Shown here piece by piece: positions 17,865 through 26,613 of a DNA stretch of 64,000 bases (the stretch's first letter is position 1; each line of letters begins with the position of its first letter). Both the position numbers and the translations under genes were made by a program. The stretch spans positions 372,001 through 436,000 of the forward strand of contig NZ_JACCFE010000002.1 in the NCBI RefSeq assembly GCF_014256275.1. Reading direction: 5' to 3'. The notes under the pieces were generated by a model. It did no database searches. It saw nothing but the letters and a program-made list of their open reading frames with translations, and was not told the origin of the DNA. The DNA is from Rhodococcus sp. 4CII. GTDB taxonomy: Bacteria > Actinomycetota > Actinomycetes > Mycobacteriales > Mycobacteriaceae.

Positions 17865-18706
17865 GCCAGCTCCCGTCCCTGGAACTGCGCGGCAGCCCAG
17901 ACGTCTTCGGTGTTGAGGAAGGCGCGTCGGTACTCCGGGTCACCGTCTACGGGCTCGGCCACGTCGGCGCCGCTCCAGGCGAGCACTTCCAGCGCGGTCG
18001 TGTCGTACGTCGGTGACGGATCGAGGGGGTGTGCGGTGTTGGCGATCAGGACGATCACCGGGAGGTGGATCACGAGGTCGACCGCGGTGTCCGCGCCGGC
18101 GGATCCGATGCTGCGGAGCGACCCGTCCTCCCCCACCCGCACCCCGTGGAAGAACGACAGCGACGGCGGGAGGTCACGCCGCGCGAGTCCGTGCTTCGCG
18201 GCCGCCACCGTGAGGAGTTCACGGCCGGCCGGGGACGCCGAATGCAGGCTGCCGTCACCGTATTTCGCGGTGTTCGAGGCGAGGGACGTGGTGCCGCAGA
18301 GGGCGTCGTGCCGTCCCGACCCGTCCGACACGACGGTCGCGAGCACCCGCCCCTGATCGGAGAGCAGCGGATGCCCCGCCCCCGTGTACGCCTGCCACGG
18401 CACCTTCACAGTGTCGGCGACGTTGAGCCGCTCCCACGGCGCGTCCGCCCGGTACAGCAGCAGGTGGGCGCAGGCCCGGCCGTCGAGGTCCCGCAGTCGC
18501 AGTCGGGTGCCGCGGGCCAGCACCTTCGTGGTGTACCGGCCGCCGGGCACCGTCTCCGCCCAGGTGAGCCGGGCCGGATCGATACCGGACGGCAGGGTGG
18601 GCCAGGCCGACGCCGGGACCACCGGCATCGAGTCGGTGATCGCTCCGGCCTGGGACCGCGCGTGTTCCTTCGCGGCGGTGGTGGTGGAGGTGTCCGCTGA
18701 AGTCAT
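17861..18706 (-). CDS. Urea carboxylase-associated protein 1 (UAAP1, DUF1989)
   Basis: A 281-residue paralogue of the downstream gene with an N-terminal extension: LTWAETVPGGRYTTKVLARG, LRDLDGRACAHLLLYRADAP, CGTTSLASNTAKYGDGS and PSLSFFHGVRVGEDG. It matches UAAP1, the partner of UAAP2 in the proposed carboxyguanidine deiminase. It starts one base after the permease stop and overlaps the UAAP2 start, so these genes form one operon. Confidence 0.85.
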   Translation of the reverse strand: MTSADTSTTTAAKEHARSQAGAITDSMPVVPASAWPTLPSGIDPARLTWAETVPGGRYTTKVLARGTRLRLRDLDGRACAHLLLYRADAPWERLNVADTVKVPWQAYTGAGHPLLSDQGRVLATVVSDGSGRHDALCGTTSLASNTAKYGDGSLHSASPAGRELLTVAAAKHGLARRDLPPSLSFFHGVRVGEDGSLRSIGSAGADTAVDLVIHLPVIVLIANTAHPLDPSPTYDTTALEVLAWSGADVAEPVDGDPEYRRAFLNTEDVWAAAQFQGRELA

Positions 18707-18707
18707 G

Positions 18708-20270
18708 TCAGGCTCCGATCGTGACAGGGTTGGGGGTGGTGCGGCCGCGGGGGAAACACGCGATTCCGACCGCGACCACCGCGGCGACGGTGATGGGGGC
18801 GGCCCACCGCAGAAGGGGGTAGTCGCCGCTGGGGTCGAAGATCTCGGCGCGCGGCCAGGACAGGTTGATCACCATCAGCGCGCCGTAGCCGACCGCGAGG
18901 ATATTGACGGGAAGTCCGAACCGTCCGAGCGAGAACAGCTTCCGTCCATCCGCGTCGACCTGCGGGCCGCCGTGGGGCCAGCCCCGCAGCCTGCGCAACA
19001 GGAGCGGCACGGTGACCATCAGGTACGCGAGGTAGATCAGGATGATGCACACGCTCGAGAGGGTCGCGAAGATCGCGGAGTTCCCGACGTTGACGGCGAG
19101 GATGCCGATACAGACCACCCCGATCAGGACGGACGGCGCAATGGGGGTCTGGGTGCGGGTGCCGACCCTCGACAGGATACGGGAGGCCGGCAGCCGCCCG
19201 TCGCGGGCCATCGAGAACACCAGCCGGGACGCCGCCGTCTGGATGGCCAGGGTGCAGACGAACACAGCGATCGCGACATCGACGAGAAGGAGTGTGCCCC
19301 AGGGGGAGTCGAGGATCGACGAGAGTACGTACGGCAACCCTTCGGCGGCCAGTCGCCCGTCGGTGAGGCTCGGTGCGGCCATGAGTGCGCCGACGATCAT
19401 CAGCCCGCCGCCGAGCGCCGAGACCGAGAGCGCGAGGCGGATCGTGCGCGGCGCCACCCGGCGCGGGTTCCGCGTCTCCTCGGCCAGTTCGCCCGCGGAG
19501 CCGAACCCGACCATCACGTACGCCGCCATCAGGCCCGACACGATCCACGCCCAGCCGTACCCGGGTGACGCGCCCGCGGTGCCCGTGTCGAACACGACCT
19601 GCGGTCCGCGCTGGGCGTGGGTGAGGAACATGCCGATCACCGCGATGACTCCGACGATCTCGCAGGTGACGCCGATGTTGTTGATCCGGGACATCCAGTT
19701 GACGCCGATGCAGTTGATGAACGTGGTCAGCACGAGGAGGACGGAGCCCAGCAGCACCGCGTTGGCTGCGCCGCTCGCGGACGTCAACGTGCTGTCCTCA
19801 CCGATGATCTGGAATCCGCTCCACACGGTGGGGAGGACGACCTGCAGGGCGATGGCCGCCGCGGAGGCTGTCACCATCTGCGCGAGGATCATGAACCATC
19901 CGGCGAACCAGCCGACCACCTCGCCGCCCATCCGGCGCGACCATTGGTAGATCGCCCCCGAGATCGGGTACCGGGCGGCCAGTTCGGCGAAGTTGAGCGC
20001 CACCATGAACTGGCCGGCGAACACCACCGGCCACGTCCAGAAGAAGGCGGGTCCGGCGAATCCGAATCCGAGTCCGAAGAGCTGGAAGATGGTGGTGAGG
20101 ATGGAGACGAAGGAGAAACCGGCGGCGAACGATGCGAACTTGCCCAGGGAACGGTGAAGTTGCTGCTCGTAGCCGAATTCGCCGAGGTCGCCCGTGTCGT
20201 CGACGCCGGTTCCGCCCGACGGGCGGGGAGGTGCTGCCGGCACGTGCGCAGTCCTTGTGGGTGTGCTCAA
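18708..20270 (-). CDS. APC-family permease of the urea-carboxylase-related type
   Basis: A 520-residue permease with about 12 membrane segments (first about 43-65: FASFAAGFSFVSILTTIFQL). FAELAARYPISGAIYQWSRR and GFGSAGELAEETRNPRRVAP are hallmarks of the amino-acid/polyamine/choline superfamily. Members in this context are labelled urea carboxylase-related amino acid permease; the substrate may be an amine or guanidino compound. The start codon is TTG (20268-20270), supported by GGAG eight bases upstream. It leads the operon with UAAP1, UAAP2 and the carboxyltransferase. Confidence 0.85.
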   Translation of the reverse strand: MSTPTRTAHVPAAPPRPSGGTGVDDTGDLGEFGYEQQLHRSLGKFASFAAGFSFVSILTTIFQLFGLGFGFAGPAFFWTWPVVFAGQFMVALNFAELAARYPISGAIYQWSRRMGGEVVGWFAGWFMILAQMVTASAAAIALQVVLPTVWSGFQIIGEDSTLTSASGAANAVLLGSVLLVLTTFINCIGVNWMSRINNIGVTCEIVGVIAVIGMFLTHAQRGPQVVFDTGTAGASPGYGWAWIVSGLMAAYVMVGFGSAGELAEETRNPRRVAPRTIRLALSVSALGGGLMIVGALMAAPSLTDGRLAAEGLPYVLSSILDSPWGTLLLVDVAIAVFVCTLAIQTAASRLVFSMARDGRLPASRILSRVGTRTQTPIAPSVLIGVVCIGILAVNVGNSAIFATLSSVCIILIYLAYLMVTVPLLLRRLRGWPHGGPQVDADGRKLFSLGRFGLPVNILAVGYGALMVINLSWPRAEIFDPSGDYPLLRWAAPITVAAVVAVGIACFPRGRTTPNPVTIGA

Positions 20271-20389
20271 GGGCTTACTCCTTCGGCGAGAGCAATATCT
20301 GTCGCTCGATAGTTTTCTCGCGGAAAGGCCTCCATGGGTGACGCGCGCGTATCCAGATCGCGGTCGGCCGTAACAGCATCGTTGCCTAC

Positions 20390-20410
20390 GTTTCGGGAGC
20401 GTGACGAAAC
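20390..20410. promoter_or_regulatory. Possible TetR operator
   Basis: GTTTCG (20390-20395) and CGAAAC (20405-20410) form a 6-bp inverted repeat with a 9-bp spacer in the 194-bp space between the divergent permease and TetR genes. I saw no guanidine riboswitch signature in this space. Confidence 0.3.
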
Positions 20411-20464
20411 CCTCACGACGAGTGGATACCGTCGGTCCCGGGAGTGACCTGACATCATGGAGCG

Positions 20465-21172
20465 GTGACCACAGGGCCGGGACGACCCCGACTGACCAGT
20501 CAGCGCAGACCGGGGCAGACCACTACCGAGGAGATCCTCGACGCCGCCGGAGAGTTGTTCACCACCAAGGGTTTCGCTGCCACCTCGACTCGGCGGATCG
20601 CCGAGATGGTCGGCATCCGGCAGGCGTCGCTCTACCACCACTTCCCCAACAAGGAGGAGATCCTCGCTGCACTGCTCGAGGAAACGGTCTCCCCCGCGCT
20701 CGCCGCCGCCGAGCGGCTCACCGACGCCGACGCCCCCGCCACGGTGCGCCTGCACGCGCTGGCCACCTACGACGTCACGCAACTCACGACCACCAGATGG
20801 AATCTCGGTGCGCTGTACCTCCTCCCGGAACTGCTGACCGATCGCTTCGAGCCGTTCCGTACCCAGCGGACGCTGCTGCGCGGGCACTATCGTCACCTCG
20901 CGGACCGCGCGCTCGCCGAGATCGCCGCCGAATCCGGCACCACCTCCCCCGCCCTTGCCGACCTGCCGTTCCGAATCGTCGAGAGCGCCATCGCAACCCG
21001 CGCCGACACCGAACGCGGCCTGCTCCCCGGCCCCGAGAACGAAGGTGCCGCCGGACTCCTCGCCGACACGTGCCTGCGCGCCCTCGGCTGGACGAACTCG
21101 ATGGACGATATACGCGCCGAATCGCGGGCACTCCTCGCCCGAACGGTGACCGGGACGCCCCGTCGGCACTAG
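20465..21172 (+). CDS. TetR-family transcriptional regulator
   Basis: A 235-residue regulator with a canonical TetR N-domain: TTTEEILDAAGELFTTKGFAA, TSTRRIAEMVGIRQASLYHH and FPNKEEILAALL (about 18-70). The C-terminal 160 residues form a ligand-binding domain. GTG 20465 is used, with TGGAG upstream. Its divergent position suggests control of the permease-UAAP-carboxyltransferase operon; the ligand is probably related to the transported compound. Confidence 0.88.
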   Translation: MTTGPGRPRLTSQRRPGQTTTEEILDAAGELFTTKGFAATSTRRIAEMVGIRQASLYHHFPNKEEILAALLEETVSPALAAAERLTDADAPATVRLHALATYDVTQLTTTRWNLGALYLLPELLTDRFEPFRTQRTLLRGHYRHLADRALAEIAAESGTTSPALADLPFRIVESAIATRADTERGLLPGPENEGAAGLLADTCLRALGWTNSMDDIRAESRALLARTVTGTPRRH

Positions 21173-21244
21173 GACATGTCTCGGCCGTCCCTGTCGTTCC
21201 TGTGAGATAAAGTCTGGCGAACGCTTAATTACTGGGGGGTTATC

Positions 21245-21574
21245 TTGAGCGATGTCTTTGCCGTCACGGACGGCATCAGGAATTACGGCACCACCGCAGC
21301 GCAGGCGGCCGAACAGATCAGCAGCGCCGCCGCGTTCGATCTCGGCACGAATCTCGCGGCGCTGGCGCCCGTGTTCGGTCCGATCGGCGCCGACTTTCTC
21401 GCGTCGTTCGCTGCCGCACAGGCGAATCACGCCGCGTCGGTCGCCGAACTCGCACACCACTACGCGCAGACCGCGATCGCCGCGCACGCCACCGCGGAGT
21501 CCTACGATTCCGTCGACGGCGCCACCGGCGGTGCGCTCGGTGCCGTCGGTGACGAACTGGGAGGCCCCGCATGA
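21245..21574 (+). CDS. EspC-like type VII secretion substrate
   Basis: A 109-residue helical protein of ESX-substrate size with YDSVD (Tyr87-Asp91), the YxxxD secretion motif, near the C-terminus. The N-terminal region (IRNYGTTAAQAAEQISSAAA) and AANHAASVAELAHHYAQTA-like heptads fit a helix-turn-helix hairpin. The start codon is TTG 21245 with GGGGGG a few bases upstream. It overlaps the next gene as ATGA, so both are probably made together and may be co-secreted. Confidence 0.7.
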   Translation: MSDVFAVTDGIRNYGTTAAQAAEQISSAAAFDLGTNLAALAPVFGPIGADFLASFAAAQANHAASVAELAHHYAQTAIAAHATAESYDSVDGATGGALGAVGDELGGPA

Positions 21575-22941
21575 CACCGACCGAATCCGCCGGACCTGCT
21601 ACCGAACACGGATCGATTCTCGATCTGATCCGGGGAACGCCCGTCGGCGCCGCGCTCGACACACCGCTGCCGAGCACACCGCTCGAGGCGCTGCAGGACT
21701 CTCCGCTCGGTCCGTTCCTGGACATGCCGCTCGGTGAACTGCCACCCTTGCCCCCTCTACCCGCGCCGCCACCTCTGCCTCCGAACCCGGTCGAGGCGCT
21801 GCTGCAGGGTCAGGCCCTGTCCGGACTGCCGGGGGTGGACGAGCTGTTTCGGCCGCTCACCGATCTCGCCGGCAGTTTCGGCACCGGCACGTTCGGAGCG
21901 TTCGATCCGACGGCCCTCCTCGACATGTCCTCGGGGATGCTCGACCAGGCGATGTCGATGAGCCTGTCGGGACTGAAGGTCCTCGACCAGATCTGGCAGA
22001 GCCAGGCCGCGCAGGCGGCGCAGACCCAGGGACTGCAGGCACAGACGAGCGGCACCGAACTGAGCGAACGCGGCACGGAGATCTCGACAACCACACAGAC
22101 CGCCGCCGCCTCCGTCGCGCGGGGCAACGCGAACCTGATGACGATCTCGGAGTCGTTCGCGGCCACCGCGGTCGCCGCCGCGCCGATGGTGCTGACCCCA
22201 CCCGGGCAGGCGATGCTCCTCGCGTCCGCCGCCGAGCATCTCAAAGCGGCCATCGGGGTGGTGGCCCAGACGCGCACCGAACTGAACGAACAGACGCTCA
22301 CGATGAACGGTCTCGCCGCGCCGGTGCCGGTACCGCCGCCCCCGGCACCCGGAGCCGTGGCAGGAGCCGTCCCGCCGTCACCGTTCGCCATCGCGTCCAC
22401 CGTGATCGAAGAAGTGGGCAAGCCGATGATCTCCACCGTCACCGCCAGCGTCGGCGACCTGGTGTCGGCGAGCACGCAGGCGGCGAGCGCTTCCCCGGGG
22501 GACCTGCCCACCGACGCCGTCGCCGCGAAATCAGCGGTCGCTCCCGCGCACGGACCCGCGGGCGGGGTCCCCGGTGCCGTGGGACTCGCCGGTGGCGCCG
22601 GGATCGGCATGTTCGGCAGCGGCACCGGCGGAAGCGCTTCCGCGAGTGGCGGTTCCGTGCCACGCGGAACGGTCGGCGCGGTTGCTCCCCCGGCGGCAGT
22701 GAGCCCCGTGTCGCCGACCTCTACCCTCACCCCGGCACCGCCCACGTCACCCGGTGGCGCCATGGGCGGCGTGGCGGGTGCCGGGCGCGGGGGCGACGAA
22801 CAGCTGAGCGGCCGGTCCACACCGAGCTACCTCGTCAACGCCGGCGAGAACAACGCGTTCGCCGGCGATCTCCCGATGGTCGCGCCCGCCGTGATCGGCG
22901 GCGAGGAACTCGACGACATCCCGTTCGGCGATCGGACCTGA
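21571..22941 (+). CDS. Proline/alanine-rich putative ESX-associated secreted protein
   Basis: A 456-residue protein coupled to the EspC-like gene. A proline-rich stretch follows residue 50 (LPPLPPLPAPPPLPPNPVEA), a helical region around 130-215 resembles the coiled-coil part of EspB/PPE-type proteins, and the rest is Gly/Ala/Ser-rich linker with an acidic tail. No signal peptide or enzymatic motif is visible. Known EspA/EspB/EspC partners are secreted together; the same is inferred here, but no ESX machinery genes lie in the window. Confidence 0.55.
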   Translation: MTPTESAGPATEHGSILDLIRGTPVGAALDTPLPSTPLEALQDSPLGPFLDMPLGELPPLPPLPAPPPLPPNPVEALLQGQALSGLPGVDELFRPLTDLAGSFGTGTFGAFDPTALLDMSSGMLDQAMSMSLSGLKVLDQIWQSQAAQAAQTQGLQAQTSGTELSERGTEISTTTQTAAASVARGNANLMTISESFAATAVAAAPMVLTPPGQAMLLASAAEHLKAAIGVVAQTRTELNEQTLTMNGLAAPVPVPPPPAPGAVAGAVPPSPFAIASTVIEEVGKPMISTVTASVGDLVSASTQAASASPGDLPTDAVAAKSAVAPAHGPAGGVPGAVGLAGGAGIGMFGSGTGGSASASGGSVPRGTVGAVAPPAAVSPVSPTSTLTPAPPTSPGGAMGGVAGAGRGGDEQLSGRSTPSYLVNAGENNAFAGDLPMVAPAVIGGEELDDIPFGDRT

Positions 22942-22945
22942 TCGC

Positions 22946-23605
22946 TCAGTCGACGAGCGCGGCCACCTCGCGATCGGTGAGCGTGGTGGTGGGAACGCGG
23001 CCTTCCGAACGCACCAGTTCCACGGCACGGAACAGCGGGCGTTCGGGCAGCGCCGCGCCCCGCGCCTCGGCGCGCAACTGCTCGATGAGCACCGACGCGA
23101 TCGCGGCAGCCGGTACCAGTTCGCTCGTGGTCAATGCGTCGGCCAGTCTGCGAAGCCCGAGCACCTCGAGTTCACGACCGCCGTCGGTCGTGTAGAGGGC
23201 GAGCGGCACCGCGAGGGCACCGTCCGGATCCGTGATCCGGACACTCACCTCGCTCACCCGCGCCGAGCGAACCACCAGTTCGGTCGCGACCGCCCGGGTG
23301 ACGTCGACATGCCGGCTGCGCAGTCCTCCGGTCGAGCGGATCCGCCCGTTCTGCAACGTGACTCGACGGCGCAACGTGAGGAGCGCGGACGCGGCCGTCG
23401 GGACCGCGATCACGACCCCGACCGTCACACCCACCCACACGGGCCCGAAGAACCCGACGATGACGCCGACCACCACACCGATCAGGACGGCGATCGCGGC
23501 GACCCGCTTGAGCCGCGGTGCGATCAACTCGATCGGAACGAGGTCGAGTGACACCGGCGGGGTGTCGTCACGCACCAAGGATGACTCCGACGCGCGCGAC
23601 GACAT
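22946..23605 (-). CDS. Conserved membrane protein, unknown function
   Basis: A 219-residue protein with two adjacent membrane segments near residues 33-75 (VAAIAVLIGVVVGVIVGFFG and VGVTVGVVIAVPTAAS), followed by a cytoplasmic part with an RRRVTLQNGRIRSTGGLRSR strand reminiscent of PH-like domains. I do not recognise a functional family. ATG 23605 overlaps the end of hisS by 38 bp; GTG 23575, with an 8-bp overlap, is also plausible. Translational coupling to hisS is likely. Confidence 0.6.
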   Translation of the reverse strand: MSSRASESSLVRDDTPPVSLDLVPIELIAPRLKRVAAIAVLIGVVVGVIVGFFGPVWVGVTVGVVIAVPTAASALLTLRRRVTLQNGRIRSTGGLRSRHVDVTRAVATELVVRSARVSEVSVRITDPDGALAVPLALYTTDGGRELEVLGLRRLADALTTSELVPAAAIASVLIEQLRAEARGAALPERPLFRAVELVRSEGRVPTTTLTDREVAALVD

Positions 23606-24839
23606 CCGCCGAGGACACCGATTCCTGATCGCCGGTGGCGAGATTCTTGATTCCCACCGTGCCCTCGGCGATGTCGCGGTCGCCGAGCACGAGTGCCAGT
23701 GCGGCGCCGGAGCGGTCGGCGGCCTTCATCGCGCCCTTCACCCCGCGGTTGCCGTATGCGAGATCGACACGAATCCCCTGGGCGCGCAACTGCTGAGCGA
23801 TCACCACCAACTTCGCCTTCGCCTCGTCGCCCAGAGGGACGCCGAACACCTCACAGCGGGCGGTCGAGCCTGCCGTCTTGCCCTCCGCGGCGAGCGCGAG
23901 GACCGTGCGGTCGACGCCGAGCCCGAATCCGATGCCGGACAACGGCTGACCGCCGAGCTGTGCCATCAGGCCGTCGTAGCGTCCGCCGCCGCCGATGCCC
24001 GACTGCGCGCCGAGTCCGTCGTGGACGAATTCGAACGTCGTCTTCGTGTAGTAGTCGAGGCCGCGGACCATGCGCGGGTTGACGACATAGGGCACGCCCA
24101 GGGCGTCGAGGTGGGCGAGCACCTCGTCGAAGTGCGCCTTCGCGGTGTCCGAGAGGTGATCGAGCATCAGCGGTGCGTCCGCCGTCATCTCGCGTACCTC
24201 CTTGCGCTTGTCGTCGAGAACCCGCAGCGGGTTGATCTCCGCGCGTCGGCGCGTGTCCTCGTCGAGGGGAAGGGCGAACAGGAAGTCCTGTAACCGTTCC
24301 CGGTATTGCGGCCGGCAGGTGTCGTCGCCGAGGGAGGTGATCTCCAACCGGAAGCCCTCGAGACCGAGACCTCGGAACCCGGCGTCGGCGACGGCGATGA
24401 CCTCGGCGTCCAGCGCCGGATCGTCGACTCCGATGGCCTCCACCCCGACCTGCTGCAACTGCCGGTAGCGACCGGCCTGCGGACGCTCGTAGCGGAAGAA
24501 GGGGCCCGCGTAGCTCAGCTTCACCGGCAACTGGCCGCGGTCGAGGCCGTGCTCGATCACGGCACGCATCACGCCCGCCGTGCCCTCGGGACGCAGGGTC
24601 ACCGAACGGTCACCGCGGTCGGCGAACGTGTACATCTCCTTGCTGACGACGTCGGTGGACTCGCCGACACCGCGGGCGAAGAGCCCGGTGTCCTCGAAGA
24701 TGGGCAGCTCGATGTGGCCGTACCCGGCCAGTCGCGCCGCGCGCGTGAGTCCGTCACGGACCGCGACGAACTCGGCGGACTGCGGTGGGACGTAATCGGG
24801 AACGCCCTTGGGGGCGGAGAAGGTGCTGGCTTTGCTCAC
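23568..24839 (-). CDS. hisS: Histidyl-tRNA synthetase
   Basis: A 423-residue class II synthetase of normal length. It starts with SAPKGVPDYVPPQSAEF, contains motif 2 (FRYERPQAGRYRQLQQVGVE), the histidine-binding signature RGLDYYTKTTFEFVHDGLG and the GIGFGLGVDR motif 3, and ends with the anticodon-binding domain (VIAQQLRAQGIRVDLAYGNR). It charges tRNA-His in the cytosol. It follows the MBL-fold gene as in mycobacteria. Confidence 0.97.
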   Translation of the reverse strand: MSKASTFSAPKGVPDYVPPQSAEFVAVRDGLTRAARLAGYGHIELPIFEDTGLFARGVGESTDVVSKEMYTFADRGDRSVTLRPEGTAGVMRAVIEHGLDRGQLPVKLSYAGPFFRYERPQAGRYRQLQQVGVEAIGVDDPALDAEVIAVADAGFRGLGLEGFRLEITSLGDDTCRPQYRERLQDFLFALPLDEDTRRRAEINPLRVLDDKRKEVREMTADAPLMLDHLSDTAKAHFDEVLAHLDALGVPYVVNPRMVRGLDYYTKTTFEFVHDGLGAQSGIGGGGRYDGLMAQLGGQPLSGIGFGLGVDRTVLALAAEGKTAGSTARCEVFGVPLGDEAKAKLVVIAQQLRAQGIRVDLAYGNRGVKGAMKAADRSGAALALVLGDRDIAEGTVGIKNLATGDQESVSSADVVARVGVILGA

Positions 24840-24854
24840 TGTCGTTACTTTTCC

Positions 24855-25535
24855 TTATTTCGATCCCGAGAGTCCAACGAGAAAGGGGTTCGACCCACGC
24901 TCGGCGCCGACGGTGCTCGACCCGCCGTGTCCGGGGAGAACCGCCGTGTCGTCGGCGAGGATCAGCAGCTTGTCGGCGATGGACTGCAGCAACTGTTCGT
25001 GATTGCCGCCGGGCAGATCGCTGCGGCCGATCGACCCCTGGAACAGGGTGTCGCCGGTGAGGGCGATCTCGACGGGACCGTTTCCGGTGTCGACCCGGGT
25101 CCGGAAGATCACCGACCCCTGCGTGTGGCCGGGGGTGTGATCGACGGAAAACGACATCCCGGCCTGCTCGATCACGTCGCCGTCGGCGAGGGCGATCACG
25201 TCGCTGGGCTCGACGAACGTCATGCCCTCGATGAACGGCTTCATCGTGGGACCGATGCCGCGACCGGGGTCGGACAGCATGTACCGGTCCTCGGGGTGGA
25301 TGTACGCGGGAATCCCGAACTTCTCGCACACGTCGTACGCGTTCCAGACGTGGTCGAGGTGACCGTGGGTCAGGAGAACCGCGGTGGGGGTGAGATTCGA
25401 CTGGTCCAGGAACTCGAACAGCGGTTCGGCGGCGTCCTGTCCTGGGTCGACGACGACGCATTCCTGGGCATCGTCCTGCGCGAGGATGTAGCAGTTGGTC
25501 TGAAACATCCCGGCCGGGAATCCTGTGACGAGCAC
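24855..25535 (-). CDS. MBL-fold hydrolase, glyoxalase II-like (Rv2581c type)
   Basis: A 226-residue metallo-beta-lactamase-fold protein with THGHLDH (56-62), DHTPGHTQGS, LTGDTLF and LPGHG, the full set of zinc ligands. Likely thioesterase/glyoxalase II activity. GTG 25535 (VLVTGFPAGMFQTNCY) is chosen because AGGAG lies eight bases upstream and family members start here; the ATG nine codons earlier lacks a site. It is the gene before hisS and is divergent from the cyclophilin genes. Confidence 0.88.
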   Translation of the reverse strand: MLVTGFPAGMFQTNCYILAQDDAQECVVVDPGQDAAEPLFEFLDQSNLTPTAVLLTHGHLDHVWNAYDVCEKFGIPAYIHPEDRYMLSDPGRGIGPTMKPFIEGMTFVEPSDVIALADGDVIEQAGMSFSVDHTPGHTQGSVIFRTRVDTGNGPVEIALTGDTLFQGSIGRSDLPGGNHEQLLQSIADKLLILADDTAVLPGHGGSSTVGAERGSNPFLVGLSGSK

Positions 25536-25712
25536 GCGTGACGCTCCTGTTCGAGTGATCATTGCAGTCGCTACAGCCTAAGCCGCCGCCCGGCCAGGAT
25601 GCTCTCAGGTTCGGATGGCAGACTCTGGAGGTCGTGTGCCGGGGGTTATACGCACCGTCCGACTGCTAGATCGACCGACTTCCAGACAGACCGAAACGGG
25701 AGGACCACCGCA

Positions 25713-26591
25713 GTGCCGAGCAACGAGCAGCGCCGGGAAGCAGCCAAACGAAAGCTCGAGCGTCAGCTCGAACGCCGCGCCGACAGGGCGCGCAAGCGCA
25801 AGCAGCTCACCATCGCGGGTTCGGTGCTCGGGGTGGTGCTCGTGGTGGCAGCGGGCGCGGTCGTCTTCGCCCTCACCAGTGGCGACGACAACGCGACAGA
25901 CGCGTCGGCGGCCGAATCCGTGTCGGCGTCGCCGCAGTCGCCCGGTGTGATGCCGGCCGGCCGGTCCGAACCACTGCCGGACAAGGTGTCCTGCACGTAC
26001 ACCCCCGACGATCAGCCGCCCGCGAAGCAGGTGAACCCGCCGCGGACCGACGAGATCGACACGACCCTGAAGGAAGTCAGCGTCAGCATGCAGACGACCC
26101 AGGGCAATATCGGCCTGACCCTGGACAACGCCGACTCCCCGTGCACGGTCAACAATTTCCTGAGCCTCGCGAGCCAGAACTACTTCGACAACACCCCGTG
26201 CCACCGGCTCGTCACGTCCGAGGGACTGAAGGTCCTGCAGTGCGGTGACCCGTCGGGCGCGGGCACCGGCGGCCCGGGCTACGGGTTCGCCAACGAATTC
26301 CCCACCGACCAGTACGACGCCTCGGATCAGGCACTGCAGGTCCCGGTGACGTACCCGCGCGGCACCATCGCGATGGCGAACACCGGACAGCCCGGCACCA
26401 ACGGCAGCCAGTTCTTCCTCGTCTACGCCGATTCGCAGCTTCCGCCGCAGTACACGGCGTTCGGCACGATCGACGAGACCGGGCTCGCGACCATCGAGAA
26501 GGTCGCCGCGGCCGGAGACGACGGATCGATGCAGGCCGGCGGCGGCAAGCCCAACCTGCCCATCGACATCACGTCCGTCCGGATGGACTGA
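25713..26591 (+). CDS. Membrane-anchored cyclophilin-type peptidyl-prolyl isomerase
   Basis: A 292-residue protein. A basic coiled N-terminus (EQRREAAKRKLERQLERRAD) precedes one membrane segment (about 33-55), a linker, and a cyclophilin domain (about 120-292) with NNFLSLASQNYFDNTPCHRL, LQCGDPSGAGTGGPGYGF and NGSQFFLVYADSQLPPQYTAFG. It should catalyse prolyl isomerisation outside the membrane or at its surface. GTG 25713 has GGGAGG upstream. It corresponds to PpiB/Rv2582 in the mycobacterial order. Confidence 0.9.
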   Translation: MPSNEQRREAAKRKLERQLERRADRARKRKQLTIAGSVLGVVLVVAAGAVVFALTSGDDNATDASAAESVSASPQSPGVMPAGRSEPLPDKVSCTYTPDDQPPAKQVNPPRTDEIDTTLKEVSVSMQTTQGNIGLTLDNADSPCTVNNFLSLASQNYFDNTPCHRLVTSEGLKVLQCGDPSGAGTGGPGYGFANEFPTDQYDASDQALQVPVTYPRGTIAMANTGQPGTNGSQFFLVYADSQLPPQYTAFGTIDETGLATIEKVAAAGDDGSMQAGGGKPNLPIDITSVRMD

Positions 26592-26613
26592 CATCCCGTG
26601 TGAGGATGGACCG

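Noticed and set aside
20271..20464. Possible guanidine-I (ykkC) riboswitch before the permease-UAAP operon
   Set aside because: The conserved ykkC blocks were not visible on either strand in the 194-bp region, and the space is mostly explained by the divergent TetR promoter.
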